43,015 nucleotides of DNA from Spirochaetales bacterium (GTDB taxonomy: Bacteria > Spirochaetota > Spirochaetia > SZUA-6 > DRHE01). The position numbers and the translations under genes were made by a program. Under the pieces are notes generated by a model. It searched no databases. It had not been told where the DNA came from and was given only the letters and a program-made list of their open reading frames with translations. Location of the stretch: positions 1-43,015 of the forward strand of contig JAUWZD010000033.1 in the NCBI GenBank assembly GCA_030615505.1. The letters are read 5' to 3'. This document shows positions 25,499-35,652 of this stretch, piece by piece (position 1 is the stretch's first letter; each line of letters starts with the position of its first letter).

Positions 25499-26926
25499 TT
25501 ACAGGATAAACCTGCTTAAATCATGATCCTCCACAATATCACTCAGCCTATCCTCTACATAATCCCGGGTGATTTTTATGGTCTGTCCCTTGATCTCATC
25601 TGCATTAAAGGAAACATCCTCTAAAAGAAGCTCCATAATTGTATGAAGCCTGCGGGCTCCGATATTTTCCGTCCTGGAATTGACTTCCGTGGCAATTTCC
25701 GAGATGCACCTGATTGCATCATCTGTAAACTCAAGTTCAACCCCTTCGGTTTTTAAAAGCTCAATATACTGCTTGATTAAAGCATTCCTGGGCTGGGTCA
25801 GAATCTTAATAAAATCCTCGCTGGTCAGAGCCCCAAGCTCAACCCTTAAGGGGAAACGCCCCTGCAGCTCCGGTATTAAATCCGAAGGTTTACTCATATG
25901 AAAAGCGCCGGCGGCAATGAACAGGATGTGGGAGGTATCGACCATACCGTACTTTGTATTTACCTTACACCCTTCAACAATGGGCAGAATATCCCTCTGA
26001 ACGCCCTCCCGGGAAACATCGACTCCGGAGCGGTTTTCTTTAGAGGCGATCTTGTCAATCTCGTCCAAAAAGATTATTCCCATCTGCTCCACTCTTTCAA
26101 TCGACAGTTCAGTAACCCGGTCCATATCCACAAGCTTATCCATTTCCTCTGCAGTCAAGATTTCCCGTGCCCTGGTCACAGTTGTTTTTTTCCTCTTCTT
26201 TTTAGCTCCAAAAATACTGCCGAGATTGCCGATGTTCACATCCATTTCTTCAAAAGAAACACCGGAAAATATTTCGATTGCAGGGAACATGCCTCTATTG
26301 ACATGAACCTCAACAGTTTTATCATCCAGTTCCCCGGCCCTCAGCTTTTGCCTGAGCTTCTCCCTGGTACTTATTCCTGATCTCGATACAGTTCTTTGAG
26401 TGACCGGTACAGCATCCCTGACTGAGCCGACCTTAGCAACTTGCTTGCCGGTTTGGGCGCCGCTGCCGGTTTGGGGGCCGCTGCCGGTTCCGGGGCTGCT
26501 GCCGGGGAGAAGCAGGTCCAGAAGTGCATCCTCCGCCCTTCTTTCTGCTTCTTCCCTCACTTTTTCCTGTAGATCGGTTTTTACCATTGAAACGGCCATG
26601 GACATCAGATCACGGATCATGGATTCCACATCCCTGCCCACATATCCTACTTCCGTGTACTTGGTAGCTTCCACCTTGATAAAGGGAGCGCCGCTGAGTC
26701 TGGAAAGACGCCGGGCTATTTCTGTCTTCCCGACTCCGGTGGGTCCGATCATGATAATATTCTTCGGAGCAACCTCATCTTTCATATCTTCAGATAATTT
26801 CTGACGCCTCGTCCTGTTGCGAAGGGCAATGGCCACAGCCTTCTTGGCTTTCTCCTGGCCTACAATATATTTATCAAGCTCCTCAACTATCTGTCTTGGT
26901 GTCAGCTTATCCAGATCTATCTTCAT
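25499..26926 (-). CDS. hslU: ATP-dependent protease ATPase subunit HslU (ClpY)
   Basis: 475 residues from ATG at 26926, which overlaps the hslV stop (ATGA) and has GAGG upstream; the frame stays open to 26968 without a ribosome site. Walker A GPTGVGKT is at residues 61-68, Walker [10 protein letters not shown], and the C-terminal DLSRFIL tail inserts into HslV. The I-domain holds an unusual Gly/Ser/Thr-rich repeat (about 141-161, with GSGPQTG and GSGAQTG), which makes it longer than the 443-residue E. coli protein. HslU unfolds substrates for HslV. Confidence 0.98.
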   Translation of the reverse strand: MKIDLDKLTPRQIVEELDKYIVGQEKAKKAVAIALRNRTRRQKLSEDMKDEVAPKNIIMIGPTGVGKTEIARRLSRLSGAPFIKVEATKYTEVGYVGRDVESMIRDLMSMAVSMVKTDLQEKVREEAERRAEDALLDLLLPGSSPGTGSGPQTGSGAQTGKQVAKVGSVRDAVPVTQRTVSRSGISTREKLRQKLRAGELDDKTVEVHVNRGMFPAIEIFSGVSFEEMDVNIGNLGSIFGAKKKRKKTTVTRAREILTAEEMDKLVDMDRVTELSIERVEQMGIIFLDEIDKIASKENRSGVDVSREGVQRDILPIVEGCKVNTKYGMVDTSHILFIAAGAFHMSKPSDLIPELQGRFPLRVELGALTSEDFIKILTQPRNALIKQYIELLKTEGVELEFTDDAIRCISEIATEVNSRTENIGARRLHTIMELLLEDVSFNADEIKGQTIKITRDYVEDRLSDIVEDHDLSRFIL

Positions 26927-27459
26927 CCCAATTCCTCTATAATAATACTTTCGTTTGTATATATGCATATGTTGGCTGCAATTTTTAAAGACCGTTCTAC
27001 TACCTCTCTTGCAGAAAGATCCGTTGCATCAAGGTATGCCTTTGCTGCAGCATAGGCGAAACTGCCGCCTGAACCGATGGCAATAATGTCCTCTTCCGGT
27101 TCAACTACATCCCCCGTTCCGGAAATCAGGAGTATGGATTTTAGATCGGCAACCAAAAGCATGGCTTCAAGTCTTCTTAAGATCCTATCCGTACGCCAGT
27201 CCTTGGCCAGCTCAACCGCAGACCTTTTTAAGTCTCCTCCGTATTCCTTAACCTTGCCCTCAAATCGCTCAAAGAGTGTAAAGGCATCTGCAGTAGCTCC
27301 GGAAAATCCAACAAGAATTTTACCGTCGTAAATCTTGCGAATCTTGCGGGCATTACCCTTCACAATTGTATTCCCCATAGTGACCTGCCCATCCCCGCCC
27401 AGTACCAGTTTACCATTTCTTTTGGCTGCGATTACGGTAGTTCCTTTCATTATTTCCAT
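26923..27459 (-). CDS. hslV: ATP-dependent protease peptidase subunit HslV (ClpQ)
   Basis: 178 residues from ATG at 27459 with GGAAGGAA upstream (GTG at 27465 is an alternative). The mature N-terminal threonine is expected at residue 7 ([13 protein letters not shown]), so a short propeptide is removed. The proteasome-beta fold signature follows ([37 protein letters not shown]). The gene is coupled to hslU and lies 24 bp after xerC, the order codV-clpQ-clpY seen in Firmicutes. Confidence 0.97.
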   Translation of the reverse strand: MEIMKGTTVIAAKRNGKLVLGGDGQVTMGNTIVKGNARKIRKIYDGKILVGFSGATADAFTLFERFEGKVKEYGGDLKRSAVELAKDWRTDRILRRLEAMLLVADLKSILLISGTGDVVEPEEDIIAIGSGGSFAYAAAKAYLDATDLSAREVVERSLKIAANICIYTNESIIIEELG

Positions 27460-27483
27460 TTTCACTTCCTTCCATCCATATCA

Positions 27484-28380
27484 CTACCCTGGCTTAAGCT
27501 GCCTGGCATGGGGATGCGCCTGCCTGTATACTTTTTTCAAACGCTCAATACCCAGATGTGTATACACCTGGGTTGTTGAGAGACTGGCATGTCCCAGTAG
27601 CTCCTGCACAATACGGATGTCGCCTCCCCGGTTCAAAATATGAGTAGCGAAGCTGTGCCTAAGAGTATGGGGAGTCACTCTTCTGCCTCTCAAGGCCTCA
27701 GGCAGAATTTTGTCCAGGAGGTACTGGATACCCCTGACAGTAATCCTCTTTCCTCTTTTATTTAAGAAGAGCGCCCTGATTGAATCTTCATCATCTGCCT
27801 TGATAAACATTTTTCGTCCCTGGAGATACTCCTTTAAGACTTTCATCGCGCTTTTCCCTATGAACACGAGGCGCTCTTTATCTCCTTTACCGATTACGCG
27901 GATCGAGAGTGATTTCAGATCTAAGGAGGTGACGTCCATGGCCGCCAGCTCAGAAACACGGCACCCTGTTGAATAGAGAAGCTCTAAAATTAAAAGATCC
28001 CTTAAAGCCCAGAAATCATTGGGTTTAACAGAGAGCAGATCATGCAGCTCCTCCTCGAATAAGAACGAGGGCAGCTTTTTGTCAGTTTTTAGAGACTTTA
28101 CGCTCTTAAAGGGATTCTCCTCGCAGTATCCATATCTCTGTTTAAAGCGATAGTATCCTCTTAAACAGGAGAGGGTCCTGTTTATGGAACGGGAGCTAAG
28201 TCCCATTTTAGACAGGTAGCCTATGAATGATCGAATCTTCCTGTAATCCATACCGTCTTCATTCCATTTCATACTCTCAAGGAAATCTCTATAGAGATGC
28301 AGGTCCTGCTTATAAGATTCTATACTGTTTTGAGAGAGGTGACGAACTAACTGTAGAAATTCAAGATACTTCTCAAGCAC
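27484..28380 (-). CDS. xerC: Tyrosine recombinase XerC (CodV)
   Basis: 298 residues from GTG at 28380, the normal XerC length. AGGAGG lies upstream but 12 bp away, so the start is the least certain part; it overlaps the topA end by 8 bp. The frame stays open to 28470 inside topA. Catalytic residues are present: Arg about 141 (CRVSELAAM), His/Arg about 238/241 (HTLRHSFATH), His about 264 (LGHASLSTTQ) and the nucleophile Tyr about 273 (VYTHLG). With XerD, encoded nearby, it resolves chromosome dimers at dif. Confidence 0.93.
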   Translation of the reverse strand: MLEKYLEFLQLVRHLSQNSIESYKQDLHLYRDFLESMKWNEDGMDYRKIRSFIGYLSKMGLSSRSINRTLSCLRGYYRFKQRYGYCEENPFKSVKSLKTDKKLPSFLFEEELHDLLSVKPNDFWALRDLLILELLYSTGCRVSELAAMDVTSLDLKSLSIRVIGKGDKERLVFIGKSAMKVLKEYLQGRKMFIKADDEDSIRALFLNKRGKRITVRGIQYLLDKILPEALRGRRVTPHTLRHSFATHILNRGGDIRIVQELLGHASLSTTQVYTHLGIERLKKVYRQAHPHARQLKPG

Positions 28381-30478
28381 TCTGATCCATGACCTCCTGA
28401 GTATGAAGATAAGCACAGTCCGGATTGATGCATGACTTATACATGCCCCTCTGCTTATCTTCCTTCTCAACTAAAAAATATCCGCACTTCGGACATTTCA
28501 GGTTCGTGGGTCTGAAATGGGAAACAAAATCGCATTCAGGATAATTTGTGCAGCCGTAAAACTCTTTTCCCCTGCCCCCCTGTTTCCGGCGGGCGACAAT
28601 CTTACCGCTGCAGTCCGGGCGCGGGCAGTCTGCAAGGGAAACCGCTTTTGTATTTCGGCATTCAGGAAAACCTGAACAGGCCAAAAAGAACCCATACCTG
28701 CCCAGTTTCTTCACCATAGGTCTGCCGCACTTTTCGCATGTGTAATCTGTTTCCTCGTCCATTACGCCCTTGATCGATTCCAGGGTTTCCATAACATGCT
28801 CCACCTGTCTGATGAAATCACCGTAAAAGTCCCTGATGACACTCACCCATTCCTTTTTATTCTCCTCCACTCCGTCCAGCTCCTTTTCCATAACTGCTGT
28901 GAAATTCTCATTAACTAAATCCGGAAACTGGCTGGTCAAAAGATCGTTGATAATTCTTCCTAACTGAGTGGGGACTAACTGACGTTTTTTTCTTACCACA
29001 TAATAGCGGCTCAGTAACACCGAGACTATCGGTGCATAGGTAGAGGGACGACCAATGCCTTTCTCTTCCAAAGTCTTGATAATGCTGGCATCAGTATATC
29101 GAGGAGATCCCAGGGTGAAGTGCTGTTCCGGATGAAATCCAAGACATTCCACCTTCTCGCCGACGGATAAATGGGGCAGGACTTTTGGCCTTTCCTTAGA
29201 AGCCAGGATTTTTAATGCCTTCTGGAATCCTTTGACCACCATTTTAGTGGAGCCGGTGCGGAAAAGGCCTTCCTTTGCCTGAAAATCCACTGTAACAGTT
29301 GAGCTTTTAGCCGGGATCATCTGGGAAGAAACGAAGCGCTCCCATATAATCGAGTAAAGCTTAAATTGATCCTTGCTCAGAACTCCTTTAATACTCTCCG
29401 GGGTATTTTGAACATAAGTTGGTCTTATGGCTTCGTGTGCATCCTGGGTCCTCCTGCCTACCGAATATACATTCGGTTTATACGGCAGCTCCTGTGCATA
29501 GTATTTGCTAATAAATGACCGAACCTCATGCAGAGCTATTCCTGAGACCCGGATAGAATCAGTCCGCATGTAGGTGATTAATCCGACTCTTCCCGAACCG
29601 ATATTCACACCCTCATAGAGCGCCTGAGCAATCTGCATGGTTTTAAGCGAGGTAAATCCAAAACGTATGGCTGCCTCTTGCTGAAGCTTCGAGGTTGTGT
29701 ACGGGGGCTTAGGTTTTAAGGTATTTTCGCTGACTTTGACATCCTTAACCCTGAACTCAGCATGTTTCAGGGCATCTGTAATTTTTAAGACCTCATTGCT
29801 GTTTTTAATGCGGAGTTTCTCTCCCATATATTTCACCAAACTGGCACGGAATATACTCTTTCCCTTTTTCAGCTCAGCTTCAATGCTCCAGTATTCCTCT
29901 GGTACAAAATTCTCAACCTCCTTCTCGCGCTCGCAGATCAATTTCAATGCAACCGACTGCACACGTCCGGCTGAGAGTCCATTTTTTACCTTTTTCCATA
30001 GAATAGGAGATAATTTATATCCCACCAGCCTGTCCAATACTCTGCGTGCCTTCTGGGCATTCACCTTGGCCTGATCAATATCCCCAGGATGTTTGATTGA
30101 CTCACGGATTACATTAGGGGTGATTTCGTTGAACACGATTCTCCTGATATTAAGATCGGGATATTTGCACTTAAGAGCGTTTTTAATATGAAAAGAAATA
30201 GCCTCTCCTTCACGATCATTGTCTGAGGCCAGAAGAATCTGATCAGCCTTCCCAGCCTCCTGCTGAAGGCTCTTAAGTATTTTGGCTTTGCCCCGGATAG
30301 TAATATATTCCGGTTCAAAATCATGCTCTATGTCGATAGCTAATCTCGATTTAGGCAGATCAAAAAGATGTCCTATGGAGGCTGAAACGGCATAGCCATT
30401 GCCTAAATATTTCTGAATGGTTTTTGCTTTTGCCGGAGACTCTACTATGAGCAGTATTTTTTTTCCATTATCCTTCAT
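28373..30478 (-). CDS. topA: DNA topoisomerase I
   Basis: 701 residues. The Toprim domain starts at residue 8 (ILLIVESPAKAKTIQKYLG) and has SDNDREGEAI at 86-95. The active-site tyrosine is Tyr303 (GLITYMRTDS). The C-terminus carries three four-cysteine zinc ribbons (CEKC...C...C, CPRPDC...C...C and CPKC...C...C). It relaxes negative supercoils. ATG at 30478 overlaps the dprA stop (ATGA). Confidence 0.98.
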   Translation of the reverse strand: MKDNGKKILLIVESPAKAKTIQKYLGNGYAVSASIGHLFDLPKSRLAIDIEHDFEPEYITIRGKAKILKSLQQEAGKADQILLASDNDREGEAISFHIKNALKCKYPDLNIRRIVFNEITPNVIRESIKHPGDIDQAKVNAQKARRVLDRLVGYKLSPILWKKVKNGLSAGRVQSVALKLICEREKEVENFVPEEYWSIEAELKKGKSIFRASLVKYMGEKLRIKNSNEVLKITDALKHAEFRVKDVKVSENTLKPKPPYTTSKLQQEAAIRFGFTSLKTMQIAQALYEGVNIGSGRVGLITYMRTDSIRVSGIALHEVRSFISKYYAQELPYKPNVYSVGRRTQDAHEAIRPTYVQNTPESIKGVLSKDQFKLYSIIWERFVSSQMIPAKSSTVTVDFQAKEGLFRTGSTKMVVKGFQKALKILASKERPKVLPHLSVGEKVECLGFHPEQHFTLGSPRYTDASIIKTLEEKGIGRPSTYAPIVSVLLSRYYVVRKKRQLVPTQLGRIINDLLTSQFPDLVNENFTAVMEKELDGVEENKKEWVSVIRDFYGDFIRQVEHVMETLESIKGVMDEETDYTCEKCGRPMVKKLGRYGFFLACSGFPECRNTKAVSLADCPRPDCSGKIVARRKQGGRGKEFYGCTNYPECDFVSHFRPTNLKCPKCGYFLVEKEDKQRGMYKSCINPDCAYLHTQEVMDQSA

Positions 30479-31536
30479 GAATGCCTCTTGGTTAAATATT
30501 GATCTCCATTATTCCTGCTGTAAATTCCTGAAAGCTCCAGTTCCATAAGCCTGGCTAACCTGGCAGCCGAACCCGTGCCTCCCCTTTGAGTAATTCTGTC
30601 CATTTCATCCATCTCACTCAGGCGTTTATACTTTAGCATCGCTCTTTGAACCTCTTTGTGCAGTACCCAACCCCAACTTTTGAGTATATCCTCAGCACAA
30701 TCCACTCTTGGCGCCCCCTCTTCATACAGCTTCCGGGTTCCCCTTCCCACAGTGCCATCCAAGCCCACGGTATGGATAAAAAGATCCCGCCCTTGCTCCA
30801 GGGCATAATCTGCTGTGATCAGCGCGCCTGATCTCTCGGGCGCCTGAATCACCAGCACGGATCTGGCCAGGCCGCTGATGATTCTATTGCGAGCCGGGAA
30901 ATTATAAGGGAGAGGCGGTACGCCCGGAGGATATTCACTGACAATTGCCCCACCCTGGCTCAGGATTCTTCTCCCCACCACTATACTGCTTCGGGGGAAA
31001 ATGCTATCGATTCCATTCCCCAAAACCGCCGTGGTTCGCCCCCCGGCATCCAGGCAGCCCCTGTGCGCTTCCGAATCAATTCCTCTGGCAAGGCCTGAAA
31101 CAATGCTTATCCCCATCTCAGCCAGATTAAAACCCATTGAATAGGCATGTGAACGGGCGGCTCCCGCTGGACGTCTTGTTCCAACCACTGCAACAGTGGG
31201 TTTAAAACAATCCGGGAGCCTGCCCCGATAAAACAATAAAACAGGCGGGTCATAGATCTCCCGGAGCTGAGGTGGAAAAGCCTTATCCCAGTAAAAGGTG
31301 CAATTAATCCCTCGCTCCGTCAAGTGTTTTCTATCAACTTCCGCCATTTTAAGAATTTCAGTTGGAGACCAGCTTCTACTCTTTATTCTTCTTCCTAATA
31401 TCTCCTCTAATTCTCTTAAATGTAGAGAAAAAAAAGCAGAAAGCTCAAAAATTTGAGCGAGCATTAGCTTCTCCTTAGGCTTTAAAAAGGAAATACGATT
31501 TAAAGCAAGCAGAAACATCTGGTCATCTTGCGCCAT
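30475..31536 (-). CDS. dprA: DNA processing/recombination mediator DprA (Smf)
   Basis: About 353 residues. The Rossmann-like core is clear: GTRRPAGAARSHAYSMGF, SGLARGIDSEAHRGCLDAGG, VLGNGIDSIFPRSS, then YNFPARNRIISGLARSVLV and the ERSGALITADYALEQGRDLF end. DprA loads RecA on incoming single-stranded DNA; its presence alone does not show competence. The start is uncertain: ATG 31536, ATG 31545 and TTG 31551 are in frame and all overlap the preceding gene. It precedes topA as in Bacillus. Confidence 0.95.
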   Translation of the reverse strand: MAQDDQMFLLALNRISFLKPKEKLMLAQIFELSAFFSLHLRELEEILGRRIKSRSWSPTEILKMAEVDRKHLTERGINCTFYWDKAFPPQLREIYDPPVLLFYRGRLPDCFKPTVAVVGTRRPAGAARSHAYSMGFNLAEMGISIVSGLARGIDSEAHRGCLDAGGRTTAVLGNGIDSIFPRSSIVVGRRILSQGGAIVSEYPPGVPPLPYNFPARNRIISGLARSVLVIQAPERSGALITADYALEQGRDLFIHTVGLDGTVGRGTRKLYEEGAPRVDCAEDILKSWGWVLHKEVQRAMLKYKRLSEMDEMDRITQRGGTGSAARLARLMELELSGIYSRNNGDQYLTKRHS

Positions 31537-32251
31537 ATAGCTCATCCTCAATTCTCTCTTTATTGGCTTTAGCCTCTCTTTTCTTTTCCTCTACGCTGGT
31601 AGTACGGCTAATTTTATCATATAATATAAGAGCCTCTTCCAATCGACCCGATCTATAGTAGACATTTCCCAGGAGAAACATCGCATCGATATGCTTGGTC
31701 TCACGAGAGAGCAGTGTTTTTAATAATACTTCAGCCTCTTCACTACGATTTAGCTCAAAAACCAGGAGCACAGACAGACCGTATAGAGCATCACTATATA
31801 CCGGATCAATCTCTATTGCCTGTATGTACAGAGATTCAGCCCTTTCCAGCCATAGCTTCCTTTCTTCTGTCTCCACCTGGGCTTTACTTATCCGGGCGGC
31901 GCAAACCCCGGACAGATAATAGAGTATGGGATTATCCGTGTGAATAGCTTGAGCCTGCTTTAAATTTTTAAAAGCCTCCTGATACATGCCGCCCCGTATA
32001 AACTGCACGGCAAGCATTTTATAGTAGATCCCTATCTGTGAAGTTGCTTCAACCTTCTGCTCTACTATTCTTTCATACTTCTCTATTCCCTGCTTGATCT
32101 CCTCGATTCGCTTTGAAGAAATCTCTTCTCCCCTGTACTCAGCTCTTTCCATATCTGTTAGAAGATCCAGATAATCTTCTCTTTCACTAAAGCAGCCCAT
32201 ACTCGATAAAAGGATAAATAGAATAGCTGCTATCCTGAATAATTTTCCCAT
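31523..32251 (-). CDS. TPR-repeat lipoprotein
   Basis: 242 residues. A signal peptide with lipobox (LLSSMGC, Cys at 20) points to lipid anchoring. The rest is helical with tetratricopeptide repeats (IYYKMLAVQFIRGGMYQEAF then LKQAQAIHTDNP; AIEIDPVYSDALYGLSVLL; MFLLGNVYYRSGRLEEALIL). ATG at 32251 has a strong GGGGAGGAG site. Specific function unknown. Its place between xerD and dprA suggests only co-transcription. Confidence 0.88.
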   Translation of the reverse strand: MGKLFRIAAILFILLSSMGCFSEREDYLDLLTDMERAEYRGEEISSKRIEEIKQGIEKYERIVEQKVEATSQIGIYYKMLAVQFIRGGMYQEAFKNLKQAQAIHTDNPILYYLSGVCAARISKAQVETEERKLWLERAESLYIQAIEIDPVYSDALYGLSVLLVFELNRSEEAEVLLKTLLSRETKHIDAMFLLGNVYYRSGRLEEALILYDKISRTTSVEEKKREAKANKERIEDELYGAR

Positions 32252-32279
32252 ACTCCTCCCCTAATAAAATATAAAAGGG

Positions 32280-32299
32280 AAAAAAGCACTCCTGCTTCT
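32280..32299 (-). terminator. Weak terminator-like hairpin just after xerD
   Basis: On the minus strand AGAAGCA and TGCTTTT pair around GGAG, with one G-T wobble, followed by more T and later TTTT. It starts on the xerD stop codon. Only two G-C pairs are present, so it would be leaky at best. It could mark the end of the dcw unit or be chance. Confidence 0.3.
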
Positions 32300-33203
32300 A
32301 CCCCCTGGGATGAAAACGCTCATGATAAACCTTCAATTCTTTCTCTTCAACATGAGTATATATTTGTGTTGTACTGATATCTGCATGTCCCAACAGCATC
32401 TGTACGGCTCTCAGATCGGCTCCCCCGCCAAGCAGATGCGTGGCAAATGAATGGCGCAGAGTATGAATCTTTCCGTTAACTCCCGCTTTTCGGGCTATCC
32501 CCTTAAACCGCTTCCACATGCCTTTCCTGGAAAGCTTGCCTCCCAGATGATTTATAAATAATGAGTTTTCACGCTTTTTCTTAATCAGCAGAGGTCTGGC
32601 TTCAGTAATATATTTCTCAAGCCAGTGATGAGCTATTTCACCAACAGGGACCAATCTCTCCCTATTCCCTTTGCCGATTATCCTCAATACTCTCTCACCC
32701 GGATACAGACTATCCAGAGTCAACTCAACTGCTTCGGATACACGCAGGCCGCATGAATAGATCAGCTCAAATATACAGCGATCCCGAATTCCAAGAGGGC
32801 TTGATTTATCTATTGAGTCCAGCAGGGAATTAACTTCCGTATGTGTAAAGACATTCGGTATTCTTTTAGGGACACGTGGAGTTTCTATAAGTTCAGCAGG
32901 ATTGAACGAGATTACGTTTTCCCTGTATAGAAAAGTGAAATAAGTGCGAAGAGCACTCAAGGTTTTAGCTGTTGTTCTATGGCTTATCCCCTCAAGCTGT
33001 CTTGAAATAAGATACTCGATAAGATCAACGCACTTAACTTCGGGCAATTCTGAAACCACCCGGCTTTCACCGGATGAAACCACATTGTTTTCCTTAAGGT
33101 AGGCATCCAGCTTCCGCACTTCAAACAGATATGTATTAACCGTAGCTTTTGATAGTCGAAGTTCTGCTGTAAGATAATCTTCAAACTGATCCACAAATTC
33201 CAT
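32298..33203 (-). CDS. xerD: Tyrosine recombinase XerD
   Basis: 301 residues from ATG at 33203. The N-terminal SAM-like domain is followed by the catalytic domain with Arg154 (CGLRVSEAVEL), His247/Arg250 (HTLRHSFATHLL), His273 (LGHADISTTQ) and the nucleophile Tyr282 (IYTHVEEKEL). It differs clearly from the xerC product, so the window carries the full XerC/XerD pair. It follows ftsZ by 27 bp. XerD assignment over XerC is by HLLGGGADLRAVQMLLGHAD-type sequence and by the second gene sitting in the codV position. Confidence 0.92.
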   Translation of the reverse strand: MEFVDQFEDYLTAELRLSKATVNTYLFEVRKLDAYLKENNVVSSGESRVVSELPEVKCVDLIEYLISRQLEGISHRTTAKTLSALRTYFTFLYRENVISFNPAELIETPRVPKRIPNVFTHTEVNSLLDSIDKSSPLGIRDRCIFELIYSCGLRVSEAVELTLDSLYPGERVLRIIGKGNRERLVPVGEIAHHWLEKYITEARPLLIKKKRENSLFINHLGGKLSRKGMWKRFKGIARKAGVNGKIHTLRHSFATHLLGGGADLRAVQMLLGHADISTTQIYTHVEEKELKVYHERFHPRG

Positions 33204-33230
33204 TCTTATGTCCTATACTTCATGTTTCAA

Positions 33231-34394
33231 TCAGGACTCTTCTTGAATCGCATGCTTTTTCTCTCTTAAAATAGTGGGCACGTTCAAATCAGCTTCTTTA
33301 GAATTTCTGCCTAACAGAAAATCACTTGATGCCCTGCCGGAAACACCTTTTTTCATGTTGAGCCACTCATCATAGGAAATAATTTCTCCACTCTGATTAT
33401 CCTCTTTTACCTCTCTGCGAACCGCTGCCTCGGCCCTTTTAAAGCCTGCAGCAATCACTATAACCTTTATATGATCCTTCATACTGCTGTTTAAGGAATT
33501 TCCCGCTATAATCATGGCATCACTGTCTGCGTTTGCGGTAATGATCTTTAAAACTTCCTCATACTCTGACAGACAGAAATCGTCACCTCCTGTTACATTG
33601 ACCAGTATTCCCTTAGCCCCCTCAATTCTAGCATCTTCAAGCAGGGGGTTGTTGATGGCATTTGTAGCCGCATCCACCGCCCGATTATCTCCGCTTCCCA
33701 TTCCGATTCCCATCAGGGCATCACCATTACCATTCATTACGGTTTTAACATCCGCAAAATCGATATTTATCTCTCCGGGTTCAGTGATCAGATCCGATAT
33801 TCCCTGAACGGCCTGCCTTAGAACGTCATCAGCCATAAAAAATGCTTCCTTTATGGGAGTTCGCCGTTCCACAATCTTAAGCAGATACTGATTTGGGATA
33901 ACAATCAGGGTATCCACCTCGGTACGGAGTTTTCCGATGCCCTCTTCCGCTATGACCATCTTTCTGCGACCCTCAAAATCGAAGGGTTTGGTCACAACTG
34001 CAACTGTCAGGGAATTCAACTCTTTAGCTATGCGTGCTACAATGGGTGCGGCTCCGGTTCCGGTACCTCCGCCCATTCCAGCTGTAATAAATACCATATC
34101 CGCATCTAATAGTACATCCCGGATTTTTTCTTCGTCTTCCAGGGCAGCTTTTTCTCCTACCTCGGGCATCCCCCCGGCCCCAAGTCCACCGGTCAATTTT
34201 GTTCCTAAGGCGAGCTTCATTTCTGCTTTAGACATGTGCAGAGCCTGCTGATCCGTGTTTCCGGCAATAAACCATACATTCTTAAGACCGGTGGCAATCA
34301 TCCTGTTTACGGCATTACTGCCGCCGCCCCCGATGCCGATGACTTTAATCCTGGTGAGATTTGCATGATTATCCTCAAGGATTTCTATATTCAT
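33231..34394 (-). CDS. ftsZ: Cell division GTPase FtsZ
   Basis: 387 residues. Tubulin signature GGGTGTG is at 108-114; IGVGG-type start reads [15 protein letters not shown]; the T7 synergy loop is [12 protein letters not shown]. The usual VNTDAQ and NPEVG motifs read GNTDQQ and MPEVG, as variants. The C-terminal linker is short and the FtsA-binding tail is seen as LNVPTILRE, followed by a basic/acidic end. FtsZ forms the division ring. ATG at 34394; 18-bp gap from ftsA. Confidence 0.98.
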   Translation of the reverse strand: MNIEILEDNHANLTRIKVIGIGGGGSNAVNRMIATGLKNVWFIAGNTDQQALHMSKAEMKLALGTKLTGGLGAGGMPEVGEKAALEDEEKIRDVLLDADMVFITAGMGGGTGTGAAPIVARIAKELNSLTVAVVTKPFDFEGRRKMVIAEEGIGKLRTEVDTLIVIPNQYLLKIVERRTPIKEAFFMADDVLRQAVQGISDLITEPGEINIDFADVKTVMNGNGDALMGIGMGSGDNRAVDAATNAINNPLLEDARIEGAKGILVNVTGGDDFCLSEYEEVLKIITANADSDAMIIAGNSLNSSMKDHIKVIVIAAGFKRAEAAVRREVKEDNQSGEIISYDEWLNMKKGVSGRASSDFLLGRNSKEADLNVPTILREKKHAIQEES

Positions 34395-34412
34395 AGTTCC
34401 CCTCCCAAGGCA

Positions 34413-35648
34413 CTAAAAAAACTCTTTAAACCATGTTTTCATTCTATCCCAGACACTGGAAAAGGTTCGCTCGCTGGAACTTGTATCCACATATTCAATA
34501 TCCTTCATGGAGGCGCCATGCATTACTAAACCAACTCCGGTAGCAAACTTCGGATCATAGTATTCTTCGACCAGCCCACCCAGCTTAATGGGATAGCCGA
34601 TTCTGGCCGGAAGACCGAAAATATCGGCGGATAGTTCTGCAGTGCCGGTCAAAAGAGAGCCGCCACCCGTTAAAACGACACCACCTCCCAGCAGTTTCAG
34701 ATAGCCTCTGCGTTCTATCTTTTCCTTTACCATACCCAGGATCTCCGCCATTCTGGGCTGTATTATTCCTGCAAGATCCCTTCTCAGTATGGGTTTCGGA
34801 GGTCTTCCTCCGACACTCGGCACCGGCACCTCTTCATCTTCTTCTATCATAGGCAAATAGCAGCATCCGGATTCCTTCTTTATCTTCTCAGCCGCATCCA
34901 GAGGTGTTTTGAGCATTATGGACAGGTCATTAGTCACCTGCTCTCCACCAACAGAAAGAACCTCAGTATGATACGGTGCACCTTCCAGTTGTACTAAAAT
35001 ATCCGTTGTTCCGCCTCCTATATCAATCAGTAAAACCCCCAGTTCCCTCTCATCCTGGGTCAGCGCCGCTTTCGAGGAGGCCAGCGGTTCTAACACGATA
35101 TCGCTTACTTTGAACCCGGCGCGATTGATACATTTCACGATATTCTGTGCAGAGGTAACAGCGCCTGTAATGATATGTACCTCGGCTTCCAAGCGAACGC
35201 CGATCATTCCTATTGGGTTTTTAATCCCGCCCTGTTCATCCACAACGAATTCCTGGGGAATTACATGCAGCACTTCTCTATCCATGGGAATAGCCACTGC
35301 CTTTGCCGCATCTATTACCCTATCCACATCTTCCCGGGTAATTTCTCTTCCCTTACCGGTAACAGCAACCACTCCCCGGGAATTGATTCCCTCTATATGA
35401 CCTCCGGCAATGCCCGCATAGACCGCGCCGATCTCATGCCCTGACATCATCTCGGCAGATTCGACGGCATTGAGGATTGATCGGACCGTGGTCTCAATAT
35501 TAATTACTACACCCCTTCTTAAGCCCCTGGATGGAGTCGTACCTACCCCGGTTATTTCAAGCTGACCGTTCTCATTATACTGGCCAATAATCACACAAAC
35601 TTTTGTAGTCCCGATATCTAAACCGACAATCAGATCATCCATTGCCAA
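34413..35648 (-). CDS. ftsA: Cell division actin-like protein FtsA
   Basis: 411 residues. Actin-fold phosphate-1 motif is IVGLDIGTTKVCVIIG; SHS2/1C domain follows; phosphate-2 motif is VLLIDIGGGTTDILV; adenosine motif is VLTGGGSLLTG. The C-terminal amphipathic membrane helix is seen as WDRMKTWFKEFF. It tethers FtsZ to the membrane. TTG at 35648 is closest to the AGGAGAG site; ATG at 35642 is an alternative. 4 bp after ftsQ. Confidence 0.97.
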   Translation of the reverse strand: MAMDDLIVGLDIGTTKVCVIIGQYNENGQLEITGVGTTPSRGLRRGVVINIETTVRSILNAVESAEMMSGHEIGAVYAGIAGGHIEGINSRGVVAVTGKGREITREDVDRVIDAAKAVAIPMDREVLHVIPQEFVVDEQGGIKNPIGMIGVRLEAEVHIITGAVTSAQNIVKCINRAGFKVSDIVLEPLASSKAALTQDERELGVLLIDIGGGTTDILVQLEGAPYHTEVLSVGGEQVTNDLSIMLKTPLDAAEKIKKESGCCYLPMIEEDEEVPVPSVGGRPPKPILRRDLAGIIQPRMAEILGMVKEKIERRGYLKLLGGGVVLTGGGSLLTGTAELSADIFGLPARIGYPIKLGGLVEEYYDPKFATGVGLVMHGASMKDIEYVDTSSSERTFSSVWDRMKTWFKEFF

Positions 35649-35652
35649 AGTA

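Noticed and set aside
28381-28470. N-terminal extension of XerC by 30 residues, reading inside topA
   Set aside because: The extension is Arg/Ile-rich with no homology to XerC, and the 298-residue version matches the usual length.
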